This document shows positions 1-7,826 of a DNA stretch of 45,454 bases, in pieces. The first letter of the stretch is position 1, and every line of letters begins with the position of its first letter. This DNA comes from Candidatus Competibacteraceae bacterium. Its GTDB lineage: Bacteria > Pseudomonadota > Gammaproteobacteria > Competibacterales > Competibacteraceae. A program made the position numbers and the translations under genes. The stretch spans positions 1 to 45,454 of the forward strand of contig JAEUPW010000112.1 of assembly GCA_016790045.1 (NCBI GenBank), written 5' to 3'. The notes below the pieces were generated by a model, which saw only the letters and a program-made list of their open reading frames with translations, was not told the origin of the DNA and ran no database searches.

Positions 1-939
1 GTTCGGGCTGAGATTCGAGCTGTCGTCGATGAACAGCCGGGCGTTCGACAGCATGGTCACCGCCGAGGTGATCCGGGGCCAGTCCGCGTCCTCCAGGCGG
101 CCGGTGCGGACTTTGTGCTGGTCGATCCGGCCCAGCGAGGACAGCAAGCGCATGATCAGGCTCTCGCCCGGCATCTCCATGCTGAACACGGCCACCGGCA
201 AGGCGCCCTGAATGGCCGCGTATTCGGCGATGTTCATGGCGAAGGCGGTTTTGCCCATCGAGGGCCGGCCGGCGATCACGATCAGATCGCCGCGCTGCAA
301 GCCGGCGGTGCGGTCGTCGAAATCCGGCCAGCCGGTGGGCACGCCGGTGATCGGGTTGTCGTGATGGAACAGGATATCGATCCGCTCCACCGTGCGCGCC
401 AGCAAGTCTTTCATGTTGCAAAAGCCCTGCTGGGCGCGCATGCCCTGTTCGGCGATGGCGAACACCCGTTTTTCGGCGTCGTCCAGCAGCTCCTTGGAAT
501 CCCGGCCCTTGGGGTCGTAGGCGCTGTCGGCGACTTCGGTGGCGATGCGGATCAGATCGCGGCGGATGGCGCGCTCGCGGATGATGTCGGCGTAGGCGCG
601 CACGTTGGCGGCGCTCAGGGTATCGCGCACCAAAACGCCCAGGTAGGCGAAGCCGCCCGCGTTCTCCAACTGATTGTTGTCTTCCAGCCACTCCGCCAGG
701 GTCACCAGATCGAACGGTTTGCCGTTTTCGGACAGCCGGCGGATGGCGCGGAAAATCAGGCGGTGATCGCCGCGGTAAAAATCGTTCTCGTCCAGGCGGT
801 CGGCGATTTGGTCCCAAACCGAGTTGTCCAGCATCAAACCGCCCAGCACCGCTTGCTCCGCTTCGAGCGAGTGCGGCGGGATCCGCAGCGCCTCGGCGGC
901 GGCATCTTTGCGGTGGGGGAACGGGGTGACGGGCTGCAT
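1..939 (-). CDS. dnaB: Replicative DNA helicase DnaB (5' part; runs off the left edge)
   Basis: DnaB is the hexameric ATP-driven helicase that unwinds DNA at the replication fork. The visible 313 codons start at ATG 939 and stay open to base 1. The N-terminal domain shows the family motif HSLEAEQAVLGGLML near residue 21, followed by the helical primase-interaction domain. The RecA-like motor then begins with the Walker A segment GDLIVIAGRPSMGKT near residues 213-227. The last visible residues, LFIDDSSNLSP, match the usual Walker B region, so roughly the C-terminal third is missing. It follows rplI on the same strand, as in many Gammaproteobacteria, but a terminator-like hairpin lies between them, so it may have its own promoter in 940-1088. 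Identity is near certain. Confidence 0.97.
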   Translation of the reverse strand, partial: MQPVTPFPHRKDAAAEALRIPPHSLEAEQAVLGGLMLDNSVWDQIADRLDENDFYRGDHRLIFRAIRRLSENGKPFDLVTLAEWLEDNNQLENAGGFAYLGVLVRDTLSAANVRAYADIIRERAIRRDLIRIATEVADSAYDPKGRDSKELLDDAEKRVFAIAEQGMRAQQGFCNMKDLLARTVERIDILFHHDNPITGVPTGWPDFDDRTAGLQRGDLIVIAGRPSMGKTAFAMNIAEYAAIQGALPVAVFSMEMPGESLIMRLLSSLGRIDQHKVRTGRLEDADWPRITSAVTMLSNARLFIDDSSNLSPN

Positions 940-1088
940 GACGGCGCTCTCGGGATGAAACCGGCGATCCGCCGTCCGTCGCGGCCACGCGGCGACACGG
1001 CTTCGAAGCGTCCCGGCAAAATAGGTTTCATGGCCCGCCGGCAATCCGTCGTCGGATGGCGCCCGCGCGGGTAACGCTTAGTCTAGTC

Positions 1089-1112
1089 CAAAAAAACCCG
1101 GCGCGGGCTCCG
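1089..1112 (-). terminator. Rho-independent terminator after rplI
   Basis: Read on the minus strand, the stem AGCCCG / CGGGTT with loop CGC (1098-1108 region, one G-U pair) runs directly into a seven-T tract (1096-1090). It sits about 10-30 bases past the rplI stop, so it should end or attenuate the ribosomal protein transcript before dnaB. Confidence 0.65.
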
Positions 1113-1119
1113 CCAGCTT

Positions 1120-1569
1120 TTAAGCTTCCGCGATGACGTTGACCCGGATTTGCGTCTTGACCTCGCTCGGCAAATGCAGGTCCACGTCGTACTCGCCGAT
1201 CTGGCGGATCGGCCCGGCGGGCAGGCGCACTTCCTGTTTTTGCAGCTCGATGCCGGCCGCGGAGACCGCGTCGGCGATGTCGGCCGCGCCCACCGAACCG
1301 AACAGGCGGCCTTCGCTGCCGGTTTTGACCGACAGCGTGACGATCAATTCCGCCAGTTGCGCGGCGCGGGCTTGCGACTTGGCCAAAGCTTCGGCCGCGA
1401 CGCGCTCCAGCTCGGCGCGGCGGGCCTCGAAGCGCGCCACGTTGGCGGCGGTGGCGGCGGTGGCCTTGCCCTTGGGGATCAAAAAGTTGCGGGCGTAGCC
1501 CGGCTTGACCTTGACCCGCTCGCCCAGCGTCCCCAGATTCGCGACTTTTTCCAACAAGATGATTTCCAT
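1120..1569 (-). CDS. rplI: 50S ribosomal protein L9
   Basis: This 149-residue protein is the full length of bacterial L9. The N-terminal rRNA-binding domain has the family pattern [17 protein letters not shown], and [14 protein letters not shown] follows at residues 23-36. A long charged connecting helix (about 40-75) leads to the C-terminal domain ending in RVNVIAEA. L9 binds 23S rRNA at the base of the L1 stalk and helps keep the reading frame. It is the last gene of the rpsF-rpsR-DUF2232-rplI run, and a terminator follows it. The start ATG at 1569 fits the conserved N-terminus exactly. Confidence 0.98.
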   Translation of the reverse strand: MEIILLEKVANLGTLGERVKVKPGYARNFLIPKGKATAATAANVARFEARRAELERVAAEALAKSQARAAQLAELIVTLSVKTGSEGRLFGSVGAADIADAVSAAGIELQKQEVRLPAGPIRQIGEYDVDLHLPSEVKTQIRVNVIAEA

Positions 1570-1618
1570 GAACCCACTCCGAGAATTTTGATAGCGTGAA
1601 AGAAAAACGGCTGCCGGC

Positions 1619-2536
1619 TCACGGCTTGCGGGTCCGGGGCCGGATCCGGTTGCGGAAATCCGCCCAGGCGTCGGCGACGCCCAGCGCCATGACTAGTTGC
1701 GACAGCAGCGGAACCAGCAACAAGTAAAACAGCAGCAGCCAGGCCGGCGAAAGTTGCAGTTTGAAGGCGGCCGCGTGGACCAGCGCGACGCCTTGCAGGG
1801 TGTAGAGCGCGCCCAGCACCAGGGCCAGATTGACCAGAGGCGGCCAACGGATCAGCAGCATCGCGGCAAACAAAACCAGCGTCAGCGCGGCCAAAGTCCT
1901 GCCCAGGCGCAATTCTTGAAACTCGGGGCGAAAGCCGCCCGGATTGTAGAGCGTCGCCTGCCACCAGCGGCCCAGCAACAAGGCCAGCAGCGCCACCATC
2001 AGCGCCGCGCTGACCATGTGGCCCGGCAAATACGGGGCCCAGCCCTCGATCAGCTCCAACAGTTGCTCCCAACCGGCTCGATCGGGCGCCAGTCCCGCCG
2101 CCGCCGGGTCGGCGAACTCCTGGCGCAAGCGCGCCAGAACGCCGCGCCACCAGGCGGTGGGGTCGGGAAACACCAGATAGATGCCCGCCACGCCCACAAA
2201 GCCGAGCAAAGCGGCGGCCTGGAAGGCGCGGGACAGCGAAACCGTGGCGCGCAGCGTCAGCGCCAACAGCCACGCCGCCGACCAGCACGGCAACAGCAGT
2301 TGCAACATCGGCCACGGCCGGCCGAACGCCCCCCACGTCAGGGCGGTCGCCGCCGCGCCGGCCGCCAGCGCGACCAGCGCCCCTTCGAGCGCGCCCCGGC
2401 GCAAGGTGACCAGGGTCACAACCGCCGTCGCCACGATCAAAAAAGGCGGGAACAGCCAGAACAGCACCGCCGCGGTGGCGGCGACCAGCGCCGCCCCGGA
2501 GCGGCCGCGCATGACGAACGCGGCGAGCGAACGCAT
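1619..2536 (-). CDS. DUF2232 (YybS-like) integral membrane protein
   Basis: This is a 305-residue hydrophobic protein with about eight predicted membrane segments, for example around residues 15-40, 45-65, 75-95, 105-125, 175-190, 210-230, 235-255 and 265-290. It has no enzymatic motif that I recognise. A DUF2232/YybS-like membrane protein sits between rpsR and rplI in many Gammaproteobacteria, and this gene has that exact position, size and topology. The function of the family is not established. It lies 54 bases after rpsR and 49 bases before rplI, so it is probably co-transcribed with ribosomal proteins. The family call rests on position and hydrophobicity more than on sequence motifs. Confidence 0.8.
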   Translation of the reverse strand: MRSLAAFVMRGRSGAALVAATAAVLFWLFPPFLIVATAVVTLVTLRRGALEGALVALAAGAAATALTWGAFGRPWPMLQLLLPCWSAAWLLALTLRATVSLSRAFQAAALLGFVGVAGIYLVFPDPTAWWRGVLARLRQEFADPAAAGLAPDRAGWEQLLELIEGWAPYLPGHMVSAALMVALLALLLGRWWQATLYNPGGFRPEFQELRLGRTLAALTLVLFAAMLLIRWPPLVNLALVLGALYTLQGVALVHAAAFKLQLSPAWLLLFYLLLVPLLSQLVMALGVADAWADFRNRIRPRTRKP

Positions 2537-2590
2537 CGGCGGCGATCTTGGCGCGAGAGCGACAGCCGGCCCCGAGGGGCTCTCAGGCCG

Positions 2591-2815
2591 TCAATGCCGG
2601 TCGCAGTAAGGCAGCAACGCCAGAAACCGGGCCCGCTTGATCGCGACCGAGAGCTGGCGCTGGTAGCGGGTCTTGGTGCCGGTGATCCGGCTCGGCACGA
2701 TCTTGCCGGTTTCGGTGACGTAGTTCTTCAGGGTGGCGATATCTTTGTAATCGATTTCCTTCACGCCTTCGGCGGTGAAGCGGCAGAACTTTTTACGGCG
2801 GAAAAAACGCGACAT
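2591..2815 (-). CDS. rpsR: 30S ribosomal protein S18
   Basis: This 74-residue protein has the S18 signature [17 protein letters not shown], then the block [19 protein letters not shown], and ends LLPYCDRH. S18 pairs with S6 on the platform of the small ribosomal subunit. The frame is open five codons further upstream, to an ATG at 2830. The start at 2815 is chosen because it aligns with the known N-terminus and has an AAGGAA ribosome binding site seven bases upstream. The gap back to rpsF is about 170 bases, long for this pair of genes. Confidence 0.97.
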   Translation of the reverse strand: MSRFFRRKKFCRFTAEGVKEIDYKDIATLKNYVTETGKIVPSRITGTKTRYQRQLSVAIKRARFLALLPYCDRH

Positions 2816-2988
2816 GGGGTTTTCCTTCAATCAGATAAAGAGCGTTCGAGCGCGACGGGTAAGGGCGGAGCGCGACCTTGGGTCAACGCGGCGGACCGTT
2901 GCCCCGGCGTTGGCTTGAGGGTCGGCCAAAGCTGCGGGCCGCGCCGAGCCCTTCGGGAGCGTTCGGTTCGGATCGGGTTTGCCAGGCT

Positions 2989-3417
2989 TCAGGCCGCTTC
3001 ATCCTCGACGTCGATCTCTTCATCGTCGGTGTCGCCGCGCCCGATGCGCTCCTCGCGGTCGTCCTGCCCGTCGCGATCCGGTTGGCCTTCGCGCTCGTCG
3101 CGCGATTTGATCAGCGGCGAGGGTTCGGTCTCGGGGGCATCGCGCTGGATGACCAGATTGCGGATCACCGCGTCGTTGAAACGGAACGCGCTTTGCATTT
3201 CTTGGAGCACCGCCAAGCTGCATTCCACGTTCATCAGCACATAGTGGGCCTTGTGAATCTTGTTGATCGGGTAGGCCAGTTGCCGTCTGCCCCAGTCTTC
3301 CAGGCGGTGAATTTGGCCGCCGTCGTCCTGGATCATCGCGCGGTAGCGATCGATCATGGCGGGCACTTGTTCGCTCTGGTCGGGATGAACCAGAAACACG
3401 ATTTCATAATGGCGCAT
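2989..3417 (-). CDS. rpsF: 30S ribosomal protein S6
   Basis: This 142-residue protein starts [19 protein letters not shown], with [14 protein letters not shown] at residues 38-51 and HYVLMNVEC at 58-66, all typical of S6. The C-terminal tail from about residue 94 is long, highly charged and Asp/Glu/Arg-rich (ends DVEDEAA), an extension common in Gammaproteobacteria. In E. coli the S6 tail is modified by RimK glutamate ligase; whether that happens here is unknown. It is the first gene of the operon. The ribosome binding site TAAGGAG lies six bases before ATG 3417 and is strong. The leader upstream holds a hairpin that could be the S6:S18 feedback site. Confidence 0.98.
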   Translation of the reverse strand: MRHYEIVFLVHPDQSEQVPAMIDRYRAMIQDDGGQIHRLEDWGRRQLAYPINKIHKAHYVLMNVECSLAVLQEMQSAFRFNDAVIRNLVIQRDAPETEPSPLIKSRDEREGQPDRDGQDDREERIGRGDTDDEEIDVEDEAA

Positions 3418-3441
3418 CGGAACTCCTTACGGATCAATACA

Positions 3442-3463
3442 GCCTCCCGCGCGGCGGTGAGGC
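3442..3463 (-). promoter_or_regulatory. Candidate S6:S18 autoregulatory hairpin in the rpsF leader
   Basis: On the minus strand the leader RNA can fold GCCTC-A-CCGC / CGC loop / GCGG-GAGGC, nine base pairs with one bulged A, ending 24 bases before the rpsF start. An S6:S18-binding leader motif with a CCG element is known in rpsF operons of many bacteria. Assigning this hairpin to that class is inference from position and the CCG content only. Confidence 0.35.
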
Positions 3464-3626
3464 AAGGAGTCGCGGCCCGGATCGAACCGCGAGGGCCGAA
3501 CATTCTAGGGGGAAAGCGACGGTGGCGCAATGGCGCGCGAAGCGCCGGGCGTCCGCGAGCGCCGCCAGGGCCGCTCGCGAGCGATTCGCGCGATCCAGGG
3601 TTTTAAGTGGCGCGATTGCGCCTACA

Positions 3627-3632
3627 ATTTTA
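3627..3632 (-). promoter_or_regulatory. Candidate -10 element for the rpsF operon
   Basis: The minus strand reads TAAAAT, one mismatch from TATAAT, in an AT-rich patch about 210 bases upstream of the rpsF start. I see no convincing -35 box. A transcript from here would have a leader of about 200 bases, long enough for an S6:S18 control element. Confidence 0.3.
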
Positions 3633-3687
3633 AGCGCGTTTAAGCGCGCCGGCGCGACCCAGGCGCGGCGTCGTTCCCGATAATCAT

Positions 3688-3693
3688 TATAAT
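3688..3693 (+). promoter_or_regulatory. Perfect -10 hexamer immediately upstream of cobU
   Basis: A consensus TATAAT ends only eight bases before the cobU ATG at 3702. Transcription would therefore begin at about 3700, giving a leaderless or nearly leaderless mRNA. No good -35 box is visible, and no Shine-Dalgarno sequence precedes the ATG. Confidence 0.5.
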
Positions 3694-3701
3694 TGGTTGA
3701 T

Positions 3702-4220
3702 ATGAAAACGCTTATTCTTGGAGGAGCCCGTTCGGGCAAGAGCGCCTTCGCCCAGCGCCAGGCGCTGGAGGGCGGGCTGGAGGTGATTTATGTGGCCACC
3801 GGCCAAGCCGGCGACGGCGAAATGGCCGAGCGCATCGCCCGCCATCGGGCCGAGCGTCCCGCCACCTGGGGCTTAGTGGAAGAGCCATTGGCGCTGGCGG
3901 CGGCTTTGCGGGCGCGGGCGACGCCCGAGCGCTGCCTGCTGGTCGATTGCCTCACCCTTTGGTTGACCAACCTGCTGGCGGCCGGCGATCGGCGCGCGGA
4001 ACGGGAAATCCGGGGCTTGCTCGACCTGCTGCCAGCGCTGCCCGGCCACGTTTTGTTCGTCAGCAACGAGGTGGGGCAAGGCATCGTCCCGATCCATCCG
4101 CTGGCCCGCCGCTTTCGCGACGAGGCCGGCCGCTTGCATCAGGCCGTCGCCCGGCAATGCGACCGGGTGACTTTCATCGTGGCGGGATTGCCGCTGGTTC
4201 TCAAGGATCGTAGCGCATGA
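3702..4220 (+). CDS. cobU: Adenosylcobinamide kinase / adenosylcobinamide-phosphate guanylyltransferase
   Basis: This bifunctional enzyme phosphorylates adenosylcobinamide and then transfers GMP to make adenosylcobinamide-GDP, the activated intermediate of nucleotide-loop assembly. The 172 residues carry the P-loop GGARSGKS at 7-14 and the motif [13 protein letters not shown], whose histidine (H48) corresponds to the guanylylated histidine of Cob[15 protein letters not shown] and [12 protein letters not shown] follow, as in the family. ATG 3702 is chosen; an in-frame TTG at 3693 would overlap the -10 box. It is the first gene of the cob operon, and its stop overlaps the cobT start (ATGA). Confidence 0.95.
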   Translation: MKTLILGGARSGKSAFAQRQALEGGLEVIYVATGQAGDGEMAERIARHRAERPATWGLVEEPLALAAALRARATPERCLLVDCLTLWLTNLLAAGDRRAEREIRGLLDLLPALPGHVLFVSNEVGQGIVPIHPLARRFRDEAGRLHQAVARQCDRVTFIVAGLPLVLKDRSA

Positions 4221-5260
4221 ATCCAAATTGGTACGACGAGCCGATCGCCGCGCCCGAAGGCGGCCTGCTGGCCGCCGCCTTCGAGCGGCAGGCGCAACTG
4301 ACCAAGCCGCCCGGTTCGCTGGGGCGGCTGGAAACGCTCGGCGCCGTGCTGGCGGCGATGCAAGGCACCCAGCAACCCAGCCTGGAACGGATCTGGATCA
4401 CCGTGTTCGCGGCCGATCACGGGGTGGCCGCCGAAGGGGTTTCGGCCTTCCCGCAAGCCGTCACCGCCGAAATGGTCCGCAACTTCGCGCGCGGCGGGGC
4501 GGCGATCAGCGTGCTGGCGCGGGAATGGAACGCGCGGCTCGAAGTGGTGAACGTCGGCACCGTGACCCTTTTGGAGGAGTTGCCCGGCGTGCTGGACGCC
4601 CGGCTCGGGCCCGGCACCGCGAACTTCGTCGATGCGCCCGCCATGACCGACGACCAGTTGCAGGATGCGCTGGAAGTGGGGCGCAGCGCCGCCGAACGGG
4701 CCGTCATCGGCGGCGCGCAACTGTTTGTCGGCGGCGAAATGGGCATCGGCAACACCACCAGCGCCGCCGCCGTCGCCTGCGCGCTGCTCGGGTGGCCCGC
4801 CGAGAAGCTCGCCGGGCCCGGCACCGGTTTGGACGCCGCCGGCGTCAGCCGCAAAGCGGGCGTCATCGGGCGGGCCTTGCAACGGCATCGCAGCGACCGG
4901 CCGCTGGAGGCGCTGCAACGGCTGGGCGGTTTCGAAATCGCGGCGCTGGCCGGCGCTTACTTGCGTTGCGGCCAATTGAAGGTGCCGGCGCTGGTGGACG
5001 GCTTCATCACCACGGTCGCGGCGCTGGCGGCGGTGCGGCTGCGCCCGGAGCTGGCGACGTGGCTGCTCTACGCGCACTGTTCCGCTGAACCCGGCCACCG
5101 CCATCTGCTGGAGGCGCTGAACGCCCGGCCGGTGCTGGACTTGGAGATGCGGCTGGGCGAGGCCAGCGGCGCGGCGCTGGCGGCCCCCATCTTGCGGGCC
5201 GCCGCCGCCCTGCACGCCCGCATGGCCACGTTCGCCGAAGCCGGAGTCTCGCGAGGATGA
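4217..5260 (+). CDS. cobT: Nicotinate-nucleotide--dimethylbenzimidazole phosphoribosyltransferase
   Basis: CobT swaps nicotinate for a lower-ligand base such as dimethylbenzimidazole to make alpha-ribazole phosphate, which CobS joins to the corrin. At 347 residues it is the normal length. The N-terminal part has [10 protein letters not shown], then [31 protein letters not shown] comes mid-protein and [15 protein letters not shown] near the end. The catalytic glutamate lies in [10 protein letters not shown], at about E315. It overlaps cobU by four bases at its start and the phosphatase gene by four bases at its end, so the operon is translationally coupled. Confidence 0.97.
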   Translation: MNPNWYDEPIAAPEGGLLAAAFERQAQLTKPPGSLGRLETLGAVLAAMQGTQQPSLERIWITVFAADHGVAAEGVSAFPQAVTAEMVRNFARGGAAISVLAREWNARLEVVNVGTVTLLEELPGVLDARLGPGTANFVDAPAMTDDQLQDALEVGRSAAERAVIGGAQLFVGGEMGIGNTTSAAAVACALLGWPAEKLAGPGTGLDAAGVSRKAGVIGRALQRHRSDRPLEALQRLGGFEIAALAGAYLRCGQLKVPALVDGFITTVAALAAVRLRPELATWLLYAHCSAEPGHRHLLEALNARPVLDLEMRLGEASGAALAAPILRAAAALHARMATFAEAGVSRG

Positions 5261-5862
5261 GCGAGTTTACGGTGGTCGACTTGTTGCGGCACGGCGAGCC
5301 GGAAGGGGGCCAGAAATTCCGGGGCGCGGTGGACGATCCGCTGAGCGAGTGCGGCTGGGGGCAGATGCGCGCGGCGGTGGGCGACTATCGCGGTTGGGAG
5401 GCGGTGATCAGCTCGCCGTTGACCCGCTGCGCCGCTTTCGCCCGCGAGCTGGCGGGGCGTCTGGATCGGCCGCTGGAAATCGACGCCGGCTTCAGCGAAT
5501 TGAGCTTCGGTGTCTGGGAAAGCCGCACCGTGGCCGACGTCAACGCCGCCGAGCCGCTGGCGCTCGCCCGGTTCTGGCGCGATCCGGTGGCCCATCCGAT
5601 CCCGCAAGGCGAGCCGGTGGCCGCTTTCGACCGGCGGGTCGGAGAGGCTTGGGAAGCGCTGCTGGCGCGCCATCGCGGTCGGCACGTGTTGCTGGTCGCG
5701 CACGGCGGCGTGATCCGCATGATCCTGCGCCGCTTGCTCGATATGCCCTTGCAGCGGATTTGGCGGCTGGAAGTGCCGTACGCGGCGATCAGTCGCATCC
5801 GCCGGCACCGCGATCCCGAGTCCGAGCCGCATCTGGTGTTTCACAACGGTCGCCTCGCATGA
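5257..5862 (+). CDS. Histidine phosphatase family protein, probable alpha-ribazole phosphatase (CobC-like)
   Basis: This 201-residue member of the phosphoglycerate-mutase/histidine-phosphatase family has the phosphohistidine motif [10 protein letters not shown] (RHG at 11-13), the acidic residue in [12 protein letters not shown], and the second histidine in [13 protein letters not shown]. Members inside cob operons remove phosphate from alpha-ribazole phosphate or adenosylcobalamin phosphate. The role is inferred from position between cobT and cobS, with ATGA overlaps on both sides. The family is promiscuous, so the specific substrate is less certain than the fold. Confidence 0.88.
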   Translation: MSEFTVVDLLRHGEPEGGQKFRGAVDDPLSECGWGQMRAAVGDYRGWEAVISSPLTRCAAFARELAGRLDRPLEIDAGFSELSFGVWESRTVADVNAAEPLALARFWRDPVAHPIPQGEPVAAFDRRVGEAWEALLARHRGRHVLLVAHGGVIRMILRRLLDMPLQRIWRLEVPYAAISRIRRHRDPESEPHLVFHNGRLA

Positions 5863-6614
5863 TTCGCGCCTTCATTCTGGCGTTGCAATTGTTGACGCGG
5901 TTGCCGGTTCCCTTGCTCGGTCCGCCGCCGCGCCCCGAAGAATTGGGGCTTTCCGTGGTTTTTTTTCCGGTGATCGGGTTTCTGATCGGCGCGCTGTTGG
6001 CCGGATTGCACACCGTGCTGTGGTTGGCCGATCCCGGCGTGCTGGCGGGGCTGGTGCTGGCGGTTTGGGTGCTGTTGACCGGGGGCTTGCACCTGGACGG
6101 TCTGGCCGACACCGCCGACGCCTGGATCGGCGGACAGGGGGCTCGCGAGCGCACGCTGGAGATCATGAAGGACCCGCGCTGCGGTCCCGCCGCGATCGTC
6201 GCGGTCGGCCTGGTGCTGCTGAACAAATTCGCCGCGCTGCAAGTTCTGCTCGCCGGCGATGCGCGAGCGGTGCTGGTGCTGGTGCCGGTGCTGGCGCGCG
6301 CTTCGCTGGTGTTGCTGCTGGCGACGACCCCGTACATCCGGCCCGAGGGTTTGGGTTCGCCTTACGCGCGCCATTTGCCGCGAGCGAGTTGCGGTCTGAT
6401 GCTGCTGGCGTGTTCGGCCGCGACCTTGTGGTGGCTCGACGCGCAAGGCGCGGTGCTGCTCGGCGTTCTGGCCGCCGTTTTCCTGATCGTGCGCCAGCGG
6501 TTTGTGAGCCGTTTGGGCGGGGTGACCGGCGATGCCCTGGGCGCGAGTTGCGAGCTGCTCGAAACCGTCTTGTTGCTGGCCGTGGCGCTGTCCGCCGATT
6601 TTCAAAACGGCTGA
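5859..6614 (+). CDS. cobS: Adenosylcobinamide-GDP ribazoletransferase (cobalamin synthase)
   Basis: CobS is the membrane enzyme that joins adenosylcobinamide-GDP and alpha-ribazole (phosphate) to complete cobalamin. The 251 residues contain GGLHLDGLADTADAW, whose acidic DGLADTAD pattern is the metal/substrate motif, then EIMKDPRCGPAA, RPEGLGSPY and GGVTGDALGAS. About six hydrophobic membrane segments are spread over the protein. The frame is open much further upstream, but ATG 5859 gives the conserved N-terminus [18 protein letters not shown] and the usual four-base overlap with the preceding stop. It is the last gene of the operon and is followed by a terminator-like hairpin. Confidence 0.95.
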   Translation: MIRAFILALQLLTRLPVPLLGPPPRPEELGLSVVFFPVIGFLIGALLAGLHTVLWLADPGVLAGLVLAVWVLLTGGLHLDGLADTADAWIGGQGARERTLEIMKDPRCGPAAIVAVGLVLLNKFAALQVLLAGDARAVLVLVPVLARASLVLLLATTPYIRPEGLGSPYARHLPRASCGLMLLACSAATLWWLDAQGAVLLGVLAAVFLIVRQRFVSRLGGVTGDALGASCELLETVLLLAVALSADFQNG

Positions 6615-6615
6615 C

Positions 6616-6647
6616 GCTCGCCTGGCCCGGCAGGCGCGAGCCTTTTC
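6616..6647 (+). terminator. Probable terminator of the cob operon
   Basis: GCTCG-CCTG pairs with CAGG-CG-CGAGC (nine pairs, two-base bulge) around a GCCCGG loop, followed by CTTTTCC. It begins two bases after the cobS stop. The T-tract is short, so strength is uncertain. Confidence 0.5.
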
Positions 6648-6728
6648 CCCTTAGCTTTCGATTTTCCCGGCAAAGTTTTGCGGGAGGTGCCGGAAGCGTC
6701 GCGCGTCCCTTGCTCCTGGGCGGCATAA

Positions 6729-6748
6729 ATATTAGACTTAGCTAATAT
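6729..6748 (+). promoter_or_regulatory. Inverted-repeat operator over the RND pump promoter
   Basis: ATATTAG and CTAATAT form a perfect 7+7 base inverted repeat around ACTTAG, in a conspicuously AT-rich patch (6726-6756) of otherwise GC-rich DNA. TAATAT hexamers at 6743-6748 and 6751-6756 could serve as -10 boxes, so a bound repressor would block transcription. The dyad size suits a TetR- or MarR-type dimer, but no regulator gene is adjacent. Confidence 0.55.
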
Positions 6749-6781
6749 ATTAATATAGAGGTCGCCGGGAAGGGTATGCCG

Positions 6782-7825
6782 ATGTTCGCGCCGAAATCTC
6801 TCGTGTGCATGTGCGCTTTGCTGGCGAGCGCGCCGGCTTCGAGCGCCGCCGAGCCGCCTTTCTCCGTCGCCGAAGCGAAGCGACAAACGCTGTCGGACGA
6901 GCGGGTGCTGGACGGCGTGGTCGAGGCGGTGAACCGGAGCACCGTCTCCGCCCAAACCGCCGGGCGGGTCGAAACCATCATGGTCGATGTCAACGATTTC
7001 GTGCCGCAAGGCGCGCCGATCATCCGCATCCGCAACATCGAGCAGCGCGCCGGCCTGGATCAGGCGCAGGCCAACCTGCGCGAAGCCCAGGCCCGGTTTC
7101 TGGAAGCCGAGGCCGAATACAACCGGATTCGCGGCGTCTACGAAAGGAAAGTGGTCGCCAAGGCGCAGATGGACGCCGCCACCGCCGGTTTCGACGCCGC
7201 CAAGGCCCGCCTGGAAGCGGCTCAGGCCGGCGTTTCCCAGGCCAGGGAATCGCTGGGCTACACCACGATCAACGCCCCTTACAGCGGCATCGTGCTCGAG
7301 CGGCACGTGCAGCTCGGCGAGACGGTCCAGCCCGGCAAGCCGCTGATGACCGGATTCTCGCTCGACGAGTTGCGGGTGGTGGCCAACGTGCCGCAGCGGC
7401 TGATCGCGCCGGTGCGGCACTACAAAAAGGCTTGGGTGGTTCCACCCGACGGCGGCAAGCCCATCGCCGCCGAGAAGCTGACCTTTTTCCCTTACGCCGA
7501 CCCGCAGAGCAACGTGTTCAAGGTGCGGGTGTATCTGCCGAAAAAAATCGAGGGCCTGTATCCGGGCATGTTTGTCAAGACCGCTTTTCAAGTGGGCGAG
7601 GCGAGCGGTTTGACCGTGCCGCGCCAAGCCCTGGCCCAACGCGGCGAGGTCAGCGCGGTTTACGTGGTGCGGGAGGGCCGGGTGCAGTTGCGTCAAGTCC
7701 GCCCCGGCCGGAGCGAGGGCGAGACGGTCGAAATTCTGGCCGGATTGGAGCCGGGCGAGCGGGTGGCGCTGGACCCGATCCAGGCCGGCATCGCGCTCAG
7801 GAACCAGCGGCAAGCGGGGCAATGA
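6782..7825 (+). CDS. RND efflux periplasmic adaptor (membrane fusion protein, HlyD/AcrA type)
   Basis: The adaptor links an inner-membrane RND pump to an outer-membrane channel. The 347 residues start with a signal-like segment (LVCMCALLASAPASSAAE), so it is periplasmic. A biotinyl/lipoyl-like half follows (SAQTAGRVETIMVDVNDFV), then an Ala/Gln/Glu-rich coiled-coil hairpin (about 80-150), the second lipoyl half (TTINAPYSGIVLERHVQLGE) and a beta-barrel with VPRQALAQRGEVSAVYVV. An ATG also occurs at 6776, but GGAAGGG at 6768-6774 is correctly spaced (seven bases) only for ATG 6782. The gene is one base from the permease gene, so the two are co-transcribed. Confidence 0.92.
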   Translation: MFAPKSLVCMCALLASAPASSAAEPPFSVAEAKRQTLSDERVLDGVVEAVNRSTVSAQTAGRVETIMVDVNDFVPQGAPIIRIRNIEQRAGLDQAQANLREAQARFLEAEAEYNRIRGVYERKVVAKAQMDAATAGFDAAKARLEAAQAGVSQARESLGYTTINAPYSGIVLERHVQLGETVQPGKPLMTGFSLDELRVVANVPQRLIAPVRHYKKAWVVPPDGGKPIAAEKLTFFPYADPQSNVFKVRVYLPKKIEGLYPGMFVKTAFQVGEASGLTVPRQALAQRGEVSAVYVVREGRVQLRQVRPGRSEGETVEILAGLEPGERVALDPIQAGIALRNQRQAGQ

Positions 7826-7826
7826 C

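Noticed and set aside
115..1074. 319-codon open frame on the plus strand
   Set aside because: It is antisense to dnaB; the minus-strand product matches DnaB motifs and this frame has only a skewed Gly/Ala/His composition.
1697..3244. 515-codon plus-strand open frame rich in Gln, Arg and Gly
   Set aside because: It spans DUF2232, rpsR and part of rpsF in antisense; its composition is that of a GC-driven shadow frame.
3418..3701. Possible cobalamin riboswitch before cobU
   Set aside because: The promoter-like TATAAT sits almost on the cobU start, leaving no room for a leader RNA, and no B12-box-like sequence is seen.
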